Source: Gammaproteobacteria bacterium
GTDB lineage: Bacteria; Pseudomonadota; Gammaproteobacteria; JABDBA01
NCBI GenBank assembly: GCA_013288885.1
Contig: JABDBA010000011.1
Span: forward strand, 1 to 61,510
Length of the DNA stretch: 61,510 nucleotides
Direction: 5' to 3'
The position numbers and the translations under genes were made by a program. Shown one piece after another: positions 53,270 to 61,510 of the stretch (position 1 is the stretch's first letter; every line of letters starts with the position of its first letter). Below the pieces are notes generated by a model. That model made no database searches, was not told where the DNA came from, and worked only from the letters and a program-made list of their open reading frames with translations.

Positions 53270-54112
53270 TCAACCCAAAATTGTACCTAACAATTGACCA
53301 AATTGCACGGATGAACCCGCTTGCAGCGTTTGTAACCATTCTAACTGTTTTGACCCAACGAGAACAATCACCGTCGACCCCATTTGGAAACGCCCCATCT
53401 CCGCACCACGTTGTAGTTGAATATCCTGCGTTTGATACTGCCAACGGCGCACATCACCCCCATGTGGGGGGGTAACCGCGCCGTGCCAAACCGTAATGAT
53501 GCCCCCCACAAAAAACGCCCCGACTAAAATAACTGCCATCGGGCCCATTGCTGTTTCAAACAATGCCACCACACGTTCATTGCGGGTAAAAAGATTGGGT
53601 ACGCTTTCGGCGGTGGTTTGGTTCACTGAAAATAAGCGCCCAGGAACATAAATCATCTCCAATAACTTCCCGCTAAACGGCATATGCACGCGATGATAAT
53701 CTTTAGGTGCTAAATAAACGGTGGCAAAACCGCCGCCATTAAACAGTGCAGCATGATCGCGTGAACCGCCTAGCAATGCGGTTACATCGTAAGTAAACCC
53801 TTTGGCTTGTAGAATAGAGTTTGCCTCAACGTTGCCAATTTGGCTGATAACACCGTCGGCGGGGCTGGCAAGTGCATTAGGCTCTTGTGTGATAGGGCGC
53901 AGCTCCGGTTTTAACGCGCGCGTAAAAAAATGGTGAAAATCAACATAATTAAGCGGGTTAGGTTCTTGCGCCAGGCTCATATCGACCTGATAATCACGGA
54001 TGAATTTATTGATACCCCACTTTTTGAACCAGGATATTTTACAAGACGCCAAAGCACCCATTATTCGTGATACAGTATGTTGAGGCAGTAAGTATTGGAT
54101 GAATGTATTCAT
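53270..54112 (-). CDS. psd: Phosphatidylserine decarboxylase proenzyme
   Basis: Makes phosphatidylethanolamine. 280 residues from MNTFIQYLLPQHTVSR; an upstream ATG at 54253 reads through a repeat element and is rejected. Self-cleavage site G245-S246 in FQMGSTVIV generates the pyruvoyl group (MGST for the common LGST). The supporting triad is D86 (SPADG) and H140 (KDYHRVH). Repeat elements of the TGTCATTGCGAGG family flank it on both sides. Divergent from cca. Confidence 0.94.
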   Translation of the reverse strand: MNTFIQYLLPQHTVSRIMGALASCKISWFKKWGINKFIRDYQVDMSLAQEPNPLNYVDFHHFFTRALKPELRPITQEPNALASPADGVISQIGNVEANSILQAKGFTYDVTALLGGSRDHAALFNGGGFATVYLAPKDYHRVHMPFSGKLLEMIYVPGRLFSVNQTTAESVPNLFTRNERVVALFETAMGPMAVILVGAFFVGGIITVWHGAVTPPHGGDVRRWQYQTQDIQLQRGAEMGRFQMGSTVIVLVGSKQLEWLQTLQAGSSVQFGQLLGTILG

Positions 54113-54143
54113 AAATTTAACTATTGATGTAATCTTAGAACGT

Positions 54144-54199
54144 GAAGATTGCCACGGCGACCTTAAAAAAACAACCATAAGGTCGCCTCGCAATGACAG
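54144..54199. repeat. TGTCATTGCGAGG-family repeat, shorter copy
   Basis: TGAAGATTGCCACGGCGACC ... AAGGTCGCC then CTCGCAATGACA (54188-54199). It shares the right terminal repeat and central AGATTGCC with the complete element at 53151-53243, and has its own GGCGACCTT/AAGGTCGCC hairpin. The left terminal repeat is missing. It lies between the psd and cca starts and may affect both. Confidence 0.75.
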
Positions 54200-54214
54200 A
54201 ATGAGGGCAACATT

Positions 54215-55432
54215 TTGAAAATCTATCTCGTCGGCGGCGCAGTGCGCGATCAACTGCTGGGTCTACCGGTAAAAGAACGCGATTATGTGGTGGTAGGGGC
54301 CACGCCGCAACAAATGCTGGATCAAGGTTATCGCTTGGTTGGCAAAGACTTCCCGGTGTTTTTACACCCCACTACGCATAATGAATATGCCCTCGCCCGC
54401 ACTGAACGCAAAATTGGCCCCGGCTATAAAGGTTTTAGTTGTTATGCTGCGCCCGATGTTTCCCTCGAAGATGACTTAGCCCGTCGTGATTTGACCATTA
54501 ACGCTATCGCACAAGGCGAAGATGGCGCGCTCATCGACCCTTACCATGGCCAGCAAGATTTAAAAGATAAAATATTACGCCATGTCTCACGTGCTTTTGT
54601 CGAAGACCCGGTGCGTATTTTACGCGTCGCACGTTTTGCTGCGCGCCTTGCGCCGTTAGGGTTTCAATTGGCGCACGAAACATTATTATTAATGCAAAAT
54701 ATGGTGCGTGAAGGTGAAGTGAATGCGTTAGTGCCTGATCGTGTCTGGCAAGAATTCGCGCGTGCACTCACCGAAACCGCGCCGCAACAATTTATTATTC
54801 TGTTACGCCAATGCGGTGCACTCAAAATTTTATTCCCAGAAATTGATTGTTTGTTTGGTGTACCGAACCCGGTAAAATGGCATCCAGAAATTGACAGCGG
54901 CGTGCATACGTTAATGGTGCTCACGCAAGCTACGCGTTTATCGAACGAACCAGCGACACGCTTTGCCGCAGTGATGCATGATTTAGGTAAAGGCAACACG
55001 CCGATCGAAAAATGGCCGAGCCACCCTGGCCACGAAGAACGCGGCGCAGATTTGATCAAAGCACTTTGCAAACGTTACCCCGTGCCGACAGATTTTCGTG
55101 ATCTCGCTGTTTTGGTTTCGCGCTATCACGCGCATTGTCATAAAGTTGCTGAATTAAAAGCCGCGACGTTACAAACCACATTAGAAAATCTCGATGCTTT
55201 TCGCAGGCCAGATCGCTTTCAACAATTTTTATTAGTTTGCGAAGCTGATTTTCGCGGCCGTACTGGTTTTGCAGATAAACCGTATCCGCAACGCGATTAC
55301 TTTTTAAAAGCTTATGCCGCTGCAGCGCAAGTCGACGTAGCACCATTGGTCACCTCCGGCCTAACTGGACAAGCATTAGGCAACGCACTGCACGCCGCGC
55401 GCGTGAGTGCGATTAAGCAAGAAATCATGTAG
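54215..55432 (+). CDS. cca: CCA-adding tRNA nucleotidyltransferase with HD domain
   Basis: Adds or repairs the tRNA 3' CCA. 405 residues. Start is TTG at 54215, because the protein then begins MKIYLVGGAVRDQLLG and the only near ATG (54201) runs into a stop. Catalytic VKERDYVVVG (D-x-D-like pair), RRDLTINAIA and RVARFAAR follow. The HD phosphohydrolase domain (about 225-340) has AAVMHDLGKG, so it is the gammaproteobacterial multifunctional type. GAGGG ribosome binding site. Confidence 0.94.
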   Translation: MKIYLVGGAVRDQLLGLPVKERDYVVVGATPQQMLDQGYRLVGKDFPVFLHPTTHNEYALARTERKIGPGYKGFSCYAAPDVSLEDDLARRDLTINAIAQGEDGALIDPYHGQQDLKDKILRHVSRAFVEDPVRILRVARFAARLAPLGFQLAHETLLLMQNMVREGEVNALVPDRVWQEFARALTETAPQQFIILLRQCGALKILFPEIDCLFGVPNPVKWHPEIDSGVHTLMVLTQATRLSNEPATRFAAVMHDLGKGNTPIEKWPSHPGHEERGADLIKALCKRYPVPTDFRDLAVLVSRYHAHCHKVAELKAATLQTTLENLDAFRRPDRFQQFLLVCEADFRGRTGFADKPYPQRDYFLKAYAAAAQVDVAPLVTSGLTGQALGNALHAARVSAIKQEIM

Positions 55433-55488
55433 TAAATCACAAAAATTCGTAAATTTTGTCCTTAAAAGTCAAAAAATGCTTGATTTTT

Positions 55489-57324
55489 TTACCCTTTGTT
55501 CAGTGAAAGCGATGCTAATGCAGTGGCCCGGGGTTGCCGTGATAGCAAAGCCAACCAATGGGCACTTTCTATAGCTTGCACCAACGGCAATATTGTTGAA
55601 CCGCTATGCTTTAATAATCGTTGTGTATAATTTTTTGCACCTCGTTGATTAAGTTTTGTCCATTCATCTGGAAACTCTCTAAGCAGTAATTCCTGTATTT
55701 CAGCTTTAGGAAGCTTCTGCTCAATCACTTCCGCTAAACCGTTAATTGCCTCTGGTTTAATACCAAAAACTCCACAAACATCGACAGTACTCGCAATTGA
55801 CATATAATCTTCCGCAAAATTATTTTCACGTGCTTTAGCAAAACCATGATTGATTGCTGTAAGTGCACTTCGTCGTTTTCGTTCAGCTATTTCTTGCGCA
55901 GAAAAATTTTTAGCACCCACGGCCCCGTCCTCAAAGCGTTGCGCCTGCAATTCCTTGTAACAAATACAAAAAATGGTGCACTTCGCTCGTTTAGCGCGGT
56001 CATTAATTTTAATTTCTTCTACCCTCGACATAAGAGTAACATTTCCCTCAGCGTGTGGAAATTGTTTAAGTTCCTTACTCAGCAAAGTACCTCTTGCCTG
56101 AAATGCAGCCACAACTTGTTCGTAATGATCTGCCATTCTCTTTTCATTTTGCTGGTTCCCTAACTGTGCCAACGAAGCTGGGTCAAAAGGATTAAAGATA
56201 AGATAACTCTCTCCTCCATCTTCATCACAATTGATATAGGGCCTGTGCTCAGCCCCCGCCACTATATGTGCAACTGTTCTTCGGTGATCACCTTTTTGCT
56301 CTCTAGAAATTTTTTCGTGTATTTTATCCGCTTGCTGTTTTATCGCAATAAATATTTTTCCGGTTAAAGTAGTTGCCTCTTCTACTACTGTACTGGCAAC
56401 AACAACTTGTTTTTTCATTTCTGCGTAAAGAAAATTTACATTTGTTTCTTTATGACCAGCATTTTTATTAATTAACTCATGAAAACCGGCAAAATAATGG
56501 ATAGCAAACGATAAAGCAGAATTGCCTACAGAAAATCTTAATAACCAAGCTTGATGGGTATGAATTAAACTCGCCAATATTTGCAGTTTTGCTCTACCAT
56601 TGTTTATTAATTTATCATCGCCAAAGGAGCGTAAGAGATCACTCAAATTACTACTCAAGCCTGGAATAATTTCAGCACCGTCTGCCACATGGCGCAAGTT
56701 ACGCGACTCGAACATCTCATACAAAGCGGCCAAATTGTCGAATAAAGTCGGCGGAATGTGATACACTGTTAGTGTAGTTACTTCTTTAAGAGATCGCAGA
56801 ATTTCTCGCTTGCGTACCACTATCGATTTATTACCTTTCTCATCAGCTACGATTTTAATCGGTAAAGTTTTTAACATTGGGTCTGCAATTTCAGCAATTT
56901 CTTTGTTCTGTTTATTTACTTCTTCTTGCAGCAATGTTTTTAAAGTTTTAGTGAGATTTTCTTGCTTAAAAGCCAACAATGCGTCTTTTAAAATTTTTAA
57001 AAAACCAACATTATTAGCAAATAATTTTAATTGTTGGATAAATCCATTTGGTTTGTTTAATAGCTTTGCTAATGATTGCAACTGCGGGTCGTTACCTTGC
57101 ACAGAAACATTAGAAACTATTTCATTAACTTCTTTTTCTTCGCAAGCCTCTTTCAATTTTTTAAGGTGCTGCAACGTCACTTCATCATTAGCAGTTGTTT
57201 CTAAGCTACTAATGAAATCTTCAATCGATTTATTAATCTTAGAATCCACGACAGAATTTTGCAGACCTAAACGATATAGGCTGGCGAAGCTAGAAAAAAC
57301 GATAGTTTGTGCTGAAGTTGGCAT
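55489..57324 (-). CDS. Large orphan protein, candidate secreted effector
   Basis: 611 residues, no family recognised, no signal peptide. The N-terminal half (1-320) is helical and charged, with hydrophobic-heptad stretches suggesting coiled coil (about 20-80). A middle block (about 350-480) includes the acidic INCDEDGGESYLIFNPFDP and a cysteine cluster CTIFCICYKE. The C-terminal part is helical again. It ends in a basic/small-residue tail TALASLSLNKG. Only a degenerate PmrA-type site lies upstream (57379-57411). Convergent with cca. Codon use looks as AT-rich as in the other orphans. Confidence 0.65.
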   Translation of the reverse strand: MPTSAQTIVFSSFASLYRLGLQNSVVDSKINKSIEDFISSLETTANDEVTLQHLKKLKEACEEKEVNEIVSNVSVQGNDPQLQSLAKLLNKPNGFIQQLKLFANNVGFLKILKDALLAFKQENLTKTLKTLLQEEVNKQNKEIAEIADPMLKTLPIKIVADEKGNKSIVVRKREILRSLKEVTTLTVYHIPPTLFDNLAALYEMFESRNLRHVADGAEIIPGLSSNLSDLLRSFGDDKLINNGRAKLQILASLIHTHQAWLLRFSVGNSALSFAIHYFAGFHELINKNAGHKETNVNFLYAEMKKQVVVASTVVEEATTLTGKIFIAIKQQADKIHEKISREQKGDHRRTVAHIVAGAEHRPYINCDEDGGESYLIFNPFDPASLAQLGNQQNEKRMADHYEQVVAAFQARGTLLSKELKQFPHAEGNVTLMSRVEEIKINDRAKRAKCTIFCICYKELQAQRFEDGAVGAKNFSAQEIAERKRRSALTAINHGFAKARENNFAEDYMSIASTVDVCGVFGIKPEAINGLAEVIEQKLPKAEIQELLLREFPDEWTKLNQRGAKNYTQRLLKHSGSTILPLVQAIESAHWLALLSRQPRATALASLSLNKG

Positions 57325-57519
57325 TGCTTATGGCCTCTGTGGTATAAAATTTATCAAGGATAATGGAAAAACGATCGATTATTAAAGAATCACTATAACA
57401 TGATGCTTAAAGCCTGGGTAGATGTTTAGCGTAAAAAGACCCCCTTGTTTTATTGTCCTCCTGTGCACTTACTAATTCCTGTGGTAAATTACTGCTAACT
57501 TAACCTATAGGGCGCTTCC

Positions 57520-58746
57520 ATGACTAATAAATACCATAAATTGACACTTGCATTACTCACTTCTTTATTTGTTGCAGCTCCGCTGAGTAGTTTGGCTGCA
57601 CCGACCACTAACGTAGCACCTGCGCCAATGGCAGCAACGACTACCCCGGTGGCCGTTCCCACGCCAAACGCTCAACCGTTATTGACCCCAACCACGCCTA
57701 ATTTAGACGCGACGGGTTTTGTGTTGATGGACGCCTTCAGTGGCCAAATCGTTGCGGCGAAAAACCCCGACCAACGCGTGGCCCCTGCCAGCCTCACTAA
57801 GATGATGACTTCTTATATTATTTCGGATGCCATCCAACGTGGACGCATCCATATGACTGATTTAGTACCAATCAGCAAAGAAGCTTGGCAAACCGGTGGC
57901 TCTAAAATGTTTGTGAAACTCAACGATCGCATTCCAGTGCAAGATTTGATGCAAGGGATTATCGTTGATTCCGGCAACGATGCGTGTGTGGCAATGGCAG
58001 AATTTGTCGCGGGCAGCCAAGATTCTTTTGTGAATTTAATGAACCAACAAGCGGTACGTTTGGGCATGACTGGTACACACTTCATGGATGTTAATGGCCT
58101 ACCCGACGCCAACCATTACACGACACCACATGATATGGCGATCTTAGCACGCGCTTTGATTTTTAATTTTCCGCAAGATTATCAATGGTATTCACAAAAA
58201 TGGTTTAGCTATAACGGTATTAAACAACCAAACCGCAATCGTTTGTTGTGGCGTGACCCCAGCGTTGACGGCGTAAAAACCGGTCACACCGATGATGCAG
58301 GTTATTGTTTGGTAGCTTCTGCTGTGCGCAACAACATGCGTTTAATTTCAGTCGTGATGGGCGCACCTACTGACGCTGCACGTGCTGATGATAGTGAAAA
58401 ATTATTGACGTATGGTTTCCGTTTTTTTGAAAGCCATAAACTTTATGGCGCAGGCACTGCGTTGACACAAGTGCGCGTTTGGAAAGGCGACACCAAAATA
58501 TTACCTGTCGGTGTTGAAACGGATGTATACGCTACTTTACCCACCGGCCAATATTCTAACCTCAAAGCAAATTTGACGTTGGCTAATCCTATTCATGCGC
58601 CGATACGCAGAGGCGAACAGTTGGGAAATATCAGCCTAACTTTAAATGGCTCGGTAGTTTCGTCTATTCCATTAGTCGCATTACAAGATGACCCCACCGG
58701 TGGAATGTGGCGTCGTATGAGTGATGCACTATTGGCACGGTTTTAA
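57520..58746 (+). CDS. dacA: D-alanyl-D-alanine carboxypeptidase (PBP5/6 type)
   Basis: Trims the terminal D-Ala of peptidoglycan stem peptides. 408 residues. Signal peptide 1-27, then an unusual Pro/Ala/Thr-rich spacer to about 60. Serine peptidase S11 motifs: S91-L-T-K94 (SxxK), SGN in DSGNDA (about 152), and KTG in VKTGHTDDAG. PBP5 C-terminal domain with a final amphipathic helix (MWRRMSDALLARF) for membrane attachment. Heads dacA-dat-gcdH. Confidence 0.94.
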   Translation: MTNKYHKLTLALLTSLFVAAPLSSLAAPTTNVAPAPMAATTTPVAVPTPNAQPLLTPTTPNLDATGFVLMDAFSGQIVAAKNPDQRVAPASLTKMMTSYIISDAIQRGRIHMTDLVPISKEAWQTGGSKMFVKLNDRIPVQDLMQGIIVDSGNDACVAMAEFVAGSQDSFVNLMNQQAVRLGMTGTHFMDVNGLPDANHYTTPHDMAILARALIFNFPQDYQWYSQKWFSYNGIKQPNRNRLLWRDPSVDGVKTGHTDDAGYCLVASAVRNNMRLISVVMGAPTDAARADDSEKLLTYGFRFFESHKLYGAGTALTQVRVWKGDTKILPVGVETDVYATLPTGQYSNLKANLTLANPIHAPIRRGEQLGNISLTLNGSVVSSIPLVALQDDPTGGMWRRMSDALLARF

Positions 58747-58752
58747 TGTATC

Positions 58753-59598
58753 GTGACTATTGCGTACCTGAACGGCAAATTTTTACCGATTGAACAAGCC
58801 ACGATCTCTCCTATGGATCGTGGCTTTTTGTTTGGCGATAGCGTTTATGAGGTCATTCCCGTTTATAACAACAAACCGTTTCGTGCGGAACAACACCTAA
58901 CGCGCTTAGCTAATAGTTTGGCTGCTATTCAACTCACTACACCACTTGATAATAACAATTGGCATAAAATTTTTGCTGAACTGATTCAGCAAAATGGCGG
59001 TGGCCATCAATCTATTTATTTGCAGTGTACGCGTGGTTTTTCCCCGCTGCGTGATTTTCCTTTTCCTAACAATATTAAACCCACTATTTTTGCTTATAGT
59101 GCGCCGCTACACAGCAAATCAGTAGCAGAATTAAGCCAAGGCATTAGTGCGATTACGGTTAAAGATATTCGTTGGTTACGTTGTGATATCAAAAGCACTA
59201 ACTTATTAGCCAATGTGTTGTTGCGGCAACAAGCGGTTGCACAAGGCGCGCAAGAAGCTATTTTAGTGCGCGATGGCTTTGCGGTAGAAGGCAGTGCGAC
59301 TAATTTATTTGTGGTGAAAAAAGCTAAACTTATTACGCCCGTCAAAAACAATTTATTATTGGGCGGTATCACTCGCGAAGTGGTATTAGAATTAGCAGCG
59401 CAACAAAAAATTACGTTTGTAGAGCGGGCAATTAAAGAGAAAGAATTATCTACAGCCGATGAAATTTGGTTGACCAGTTCGAACCGTGAGATCATGCCAG
59501 TGATGCAATTGAATACAAAGCCGGTGGGAGATGGGCAAGCCGGGCCTTTATGGCGTAAAATGATCGCAGCGTATCAAGAATTTAAACAAAAGTTGTAA
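58753..59598 (+). CDS. dat: D-amino acid aminotransferase (class IV PLP)
   Basis: 281 residues. Start is GTG at 58753, 6 bases after dacA. PLP lysine K147 in [11 protein letters not shown], and [10 protein letters not shown] binds the cofactor phosphate. The N-terminal [17 protein letters not shown] and ARG-type residues fit D-alanine transaminase better than IlvE. It probably makes D-Ala/D-Glu for peptidoglycan, consistent with its dacA partner. 4-amino-4-deoxychorismate lyase has the same fold and cannot be fully excluded. Confidence 0.85.
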   Translation: MTIAYLNGKFLPIEQATISPMDRGFLFGDSVYEVIPVYNNKPFRAEQHLTRLANSLAAIQLTTPLDNNNWHKIFAELIQQNGGGHQSIYLQCTRGFSPLRDFPFPNNIKPTIFAYSAPLHSKSVAELSQGISAITVKDIRWLRCDIKSTNLLANVLLRQQAVAQGAQEAILVRDGFAVEGSATNLFVVKKAKLITPVKNNLLLGGITREVVLELAAQQKITFVERAIKEKELSTADEIWLTSSNREIMPVMQLNTKPVGDGQAGPLWRKMIAAYQEFKQKL

Positions 59599-59606
59599 GG
59601 AAATTT

Positions 59607-60845
59607 ATGACAAAAAAACCAACCGTTCAATTTCAATGGGACGATCCATTTTTCTTTGAAGATCAGATCAGCGAAGAAGAAAAGCTCATTCGTGATTCTG
59701 CACGTAATTTTGCGCAAGCGCATTTGCAACCAATTGTATTAGAAGCCTTTCGCGATGAAAGCTTTGACCCTAATATTGTACGTGAAATGGGTAAAGCGGG
59801 TTTGCTCGGCGCGACCATTCATGGTTATGGTTGTGCGGGTGTTAACTATGTTTCGTATGGTTTGATCACGCGTGAAATCGAACGCGTCGATTCGGGTTAT
59901 CGCTCGGTGATGAGTGTGCAATCCAGTTTAGTGATGCACCCTATTAATGTGTACGGCAGCGAAGAACAAAAACAAAAATATTTGCCGAAGTTAGCGACCG
60001 GTGAATTGATCGGTTGTTTTGGTTTGACCGAGCCGAACCATGGTTCGGATCCCGGCAACATGGCTAGCCGCGCGAAAAAAACCAATGGGGGTTATTTGTT
60101 GACGGGCAATAAAACCTGGATTAGCAATTCACCCATCGCTGATGTTTTTATTGTGTGGGCGAAAAATGACGAAGGCCGTATTCGCGGATTTATTTTAGAA
60201 AAAGGTATGAAAGGTTTATCAGCACCCAAGATCGAAGGCAAATTTAGTTTGCGCGCATCGATTACCGGTGAAATTGTGATGGATAATGTTTTTGTGCCGA
60301 CTGAAAACGAATTGCCAGGCGCCGATGGTTTAGCAGGCCCACTCGGTTGTTTAGACAGCGCGCGTTTTGGTATTGCCTGGGGCGTGTTAGGCGCAGCAGA
60401 ATTTTGTTGGCATACCGCGCGGCAATATACCTTGGATCGTTCGCAATTCGGTGTGCCATTAGCAGGCACGCAGTTGATTCAAAAAAAATTAGCCGACATG
60501 CAAACAGATATCGCATTAGCATTGCAAGGTTGCTTGCGTATGGGAAGATTAAAAGACGAAGGCCGCATCACCACGCCGTTAATTTCTTTGAACAAACGTA
60601 ATAGCACATTAATTGCATTGGAGATTGCCCGTGAAGCGCGCGATATGCTCGGCGGCAACGGCATCGTCGATGAATTCCAAGTCATTCGCCATATGTTAAA
60701 TTTAGAATCGGTGAAAACCTATGAAGGCACTGCAGATATCCATGCTTTAATTTTGGGTCATGCACAAACTGGCATTCAAGCGTTTAAGGCGTTGGGGAAT
60801 TCGGTGAAAAGTAAAACGTCACACGCTGAAAAAAATAGCGGGTGA
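59607..60845 (+). CDS. gcdH: Glutaryl-CoA dehydrogenase-like acyl-CoA dehydrogenase
   Basis: FAD enzyme of lysine/tryptophan catabolism, oxidising and decarboxylating glutaryl-CoA to crotonyl-CoA. 412 residues. GcdH-specific N-terminus [14 protein letters not shown] and [29 protein letters not shown] (FAD/substrate site) is also seen. Catalytic glutamate lies in [16 protein letters not shown] near the C-terminus, where GcdH, but not most other family members, has this sequence. Third gene of the dacA operon (9-base gap). Confidence 0.92.
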   Translation: MTKKPTVQFQWDDPFFFEDQISEEEKLIRDSARNFAQAHLQPIVLEAFRDESFDPNIVREMGKAGLLGATIHGYGCAGVNYVSYGLITREIERVDSGYRSVMSVQSSLVMHPINVYGSEEQKQKYLPKLATGELIGCFGLTEPNHGSDPGNMASRAKKTNGGYLLTGNKTWISNSPIADVFIVWAKNDEGRIRGFILEKGMKGLSAPKIEGKFSLRASITGEIVMDNVFVPTENELPGADGLAGPLGCLDSARFGIAWGVLGAAEFCWHTARQYTLDRSQFGVPLAGTQLIQKKLADMQTDIALALQGCLRMGRLKDEGRITTPLISLNKRNSTLIALEIAREARDMLGGNGIVDEFQVIRHMLNLESVKTYEGTADIHALILGHAQTGIQAFKALGNSVKSKTSHAEKNSG

Positions 60846-60955
60846 CACTCCAAACCGTTTTGCTAATTTGCTCTATTTCAGTCAGATTCCATGCTATAAT
60901 ACATTTATAATTTTTAAATGTAAACATTATTATTGCTTTACCTTATAGTTATACA

Positions 60956-60984
60956 TCGACTAGCAACCAACTATCAGATATAAT
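60956..60984 (+). promoter_or_regulatory. Candidate sigma-70 promoter of the ankyrin gene
   Basis: TCGACT (60956-60961, 4 of 6 to TTGACA), 17 bases, TATAAT (60979-60984). A second AT-rich region with TATAAT and a TTTA-type inverted repeat (ACATTTA...TAAATGT) lies at 60894-60921. No PmrA-type half-sites were seen in either. Leader of about 35 bases. Confidence 0.5.
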
Positions 60985-61025
60985 GGTACTAATTAACAAT
61001 GCCCCTACCCAAATCGGTGAAAACC

Positions 61026-61510
61026 TATGACACCCGATTCCAAAACCCCAACTACTGAAGAAAAACTCATCACGAAAGTTGAAGAGTTCAGAAACGCCAA
61101 ACCAGCCGGCAATTATCGCGAGTTTATGATTTGGCTTGCCGAAAAAGGTGATTTAGAAACGCTGCGATTGATTTTGGATACAAATACAATAGACCCTAAA
61201 CAAGCTTCTTTTCTTATCGGTTTATTCGGAGGTTTTACTCATCCATACGTCGGTTATGTTTCATACCTGCGTTTATTGCGTGCGGCGGCGCAGGCTGGTC
61301 AATTAGAGGTAGTTAAATATTTCGTAGATGAGAAAAAAGTAAGCGTATCTGAAAAAGATCAAAGTAGACACGATTTAATGTATGTTGCTGTTGAGGCTGA
61401 ACAGTTGGAGGTTGTGTGTTATCTCGTAGAAACTTGTGGCGTTGAAATTAATGATAATTCTATCATCAAATTAGCTATTCAAAAAGGTAACACGGATGTA
61501 ACAGCGTATT
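61026..61510 (+). CDS. Ankyrin-repeat protein, candidate secreted effector, 3' partial
   Basis: 161 codons are visible; the gene runs off the window. After a 30-residue polar N-terminus, ankyrin-type helix pairs are read: RAAAQAGQLEVVKYFVDEKK (about 82-101), YVAVEAEQLEVVCYLVETCG (about 120-139), then a third start with LAIQKGNTDVTAY. The consensus G-x-L-E-V-V-K-x-L is well kept. An earlier degenerate repeat (LAEKGDLETLRLILDT, about 39-54) begins the array. Ankyrin arrays bind protein partners and are common in effectors of Legionellales. The function depends on the missing C-terminal part. Confidence 0.85.

Noticed and set aside
54113..54253. Longer psd start
   Set aside because: The extension encodes repeat DNA; homologous Psd proteins begin near MNTF.

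Overview
The window is about 61.5 kb of densely coding, AT-leaning (roughly 40% GC by eye) gammaproteobacterial chromosome. Gene content and order fit an intracellular-type member of Legionellales/Coxiellaceae. Conserved blocks include spoT-rpoZ-gmk-yicC/rph, lpoA-yraN-diaA, lptD-surA-pdxA, pilB-pilC-pilD and ribD-ribE-ribBA-ribH. Scattered between them are orphan proteins with no recognisable family and at least one ankyrin-repeat protein, as expected of a host-associated bacterium with a Dot/Icm-type secretion system. No secretion-system gene lies in the window, so that placement is an inference. I see no tRNA, rRNA, CRISPR array or complete insertion sequence, and no gene-free stretch longer than about 300 bases.

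Layout. 1-5.1 kb: aconitase (cut by the window edge), thioesterase, glutathione S-transferase, DNA polymerase IV, threonine aldolase. 5.2-6.9 kb: a solitary DUF234-type ATPase/nuclease gene with four alternating copies of a 17-base repeat at its promoter. 6.9-11.9 kb: minus-strand type IV pilus operon pilB-pilC-pilD-gpsA, with a 144-base palindrome between pilC and pilD. 12-15 kb: phosphopantetheinyl transferase, S24 repressor, PPi-type phosphofructokinase. 15-21.6 kb: an orphan candidate effector, mpl, and the riboflavin operon ending in a membrane/coiled-coil gene. 21.6-27.9 kb: a second orphan, then a signalling group (receiver-PAS-GGDEF-EAL protein divergent from a FIST sensor and a histidine kinase). 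27.9-37.3 kb: FAD-linked dehydrogenase, diaA, yraN, a toxin-antitoxin remnant, lpoA, ridA, spoT, rpoZ, gmk, yicC, rph. 37.3-42.5 kb: a large orphan, an orphan FitA-type antitoxin, ttcA, a YheT-like hydrolase and another orphan. 42.5-51 kb: envelope genes pdxA, surA, lptD, a lipoprotein, rpe, djlA and waaA. 51-57.3 kb: orphan, mlaF, dsbA, psd, cca, and a 611-residue orphan. 57.5-61.5 kb: dacA-dat-gcdH and the start of an ankyrin protein.

The most interesting signal is regulatory. Three orphan genes far apart (starts at 15139, 22840 and 37335) share a nearly identical promoter architecture: two CTTAA-type half-sites 11 bases apart (shared core TTAAG-R-AAACCTTAAG), then exactly 11 bases, then a -10 hexamer (TAAACT, TATACT, TATAAT). 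This is the layout of the PmrA box that controls Dot/Icm effector genes in Legionella and Coxiella. It suggests that these orphans form one PmrA-type regulon of undescribed candidate effectors. Other orphans (41809, 51494, 57324, 61026) lack a good box and may be effectors under other control.

The window is also rich in small palindromic repeats: REP-like TCGGCTC elements (one pair lies inside the 5' coding region of lptD), TGTCATTGCGAGG elements on both sides of psd, and CCCCCTTT-type elements beside diaA and ttcA.
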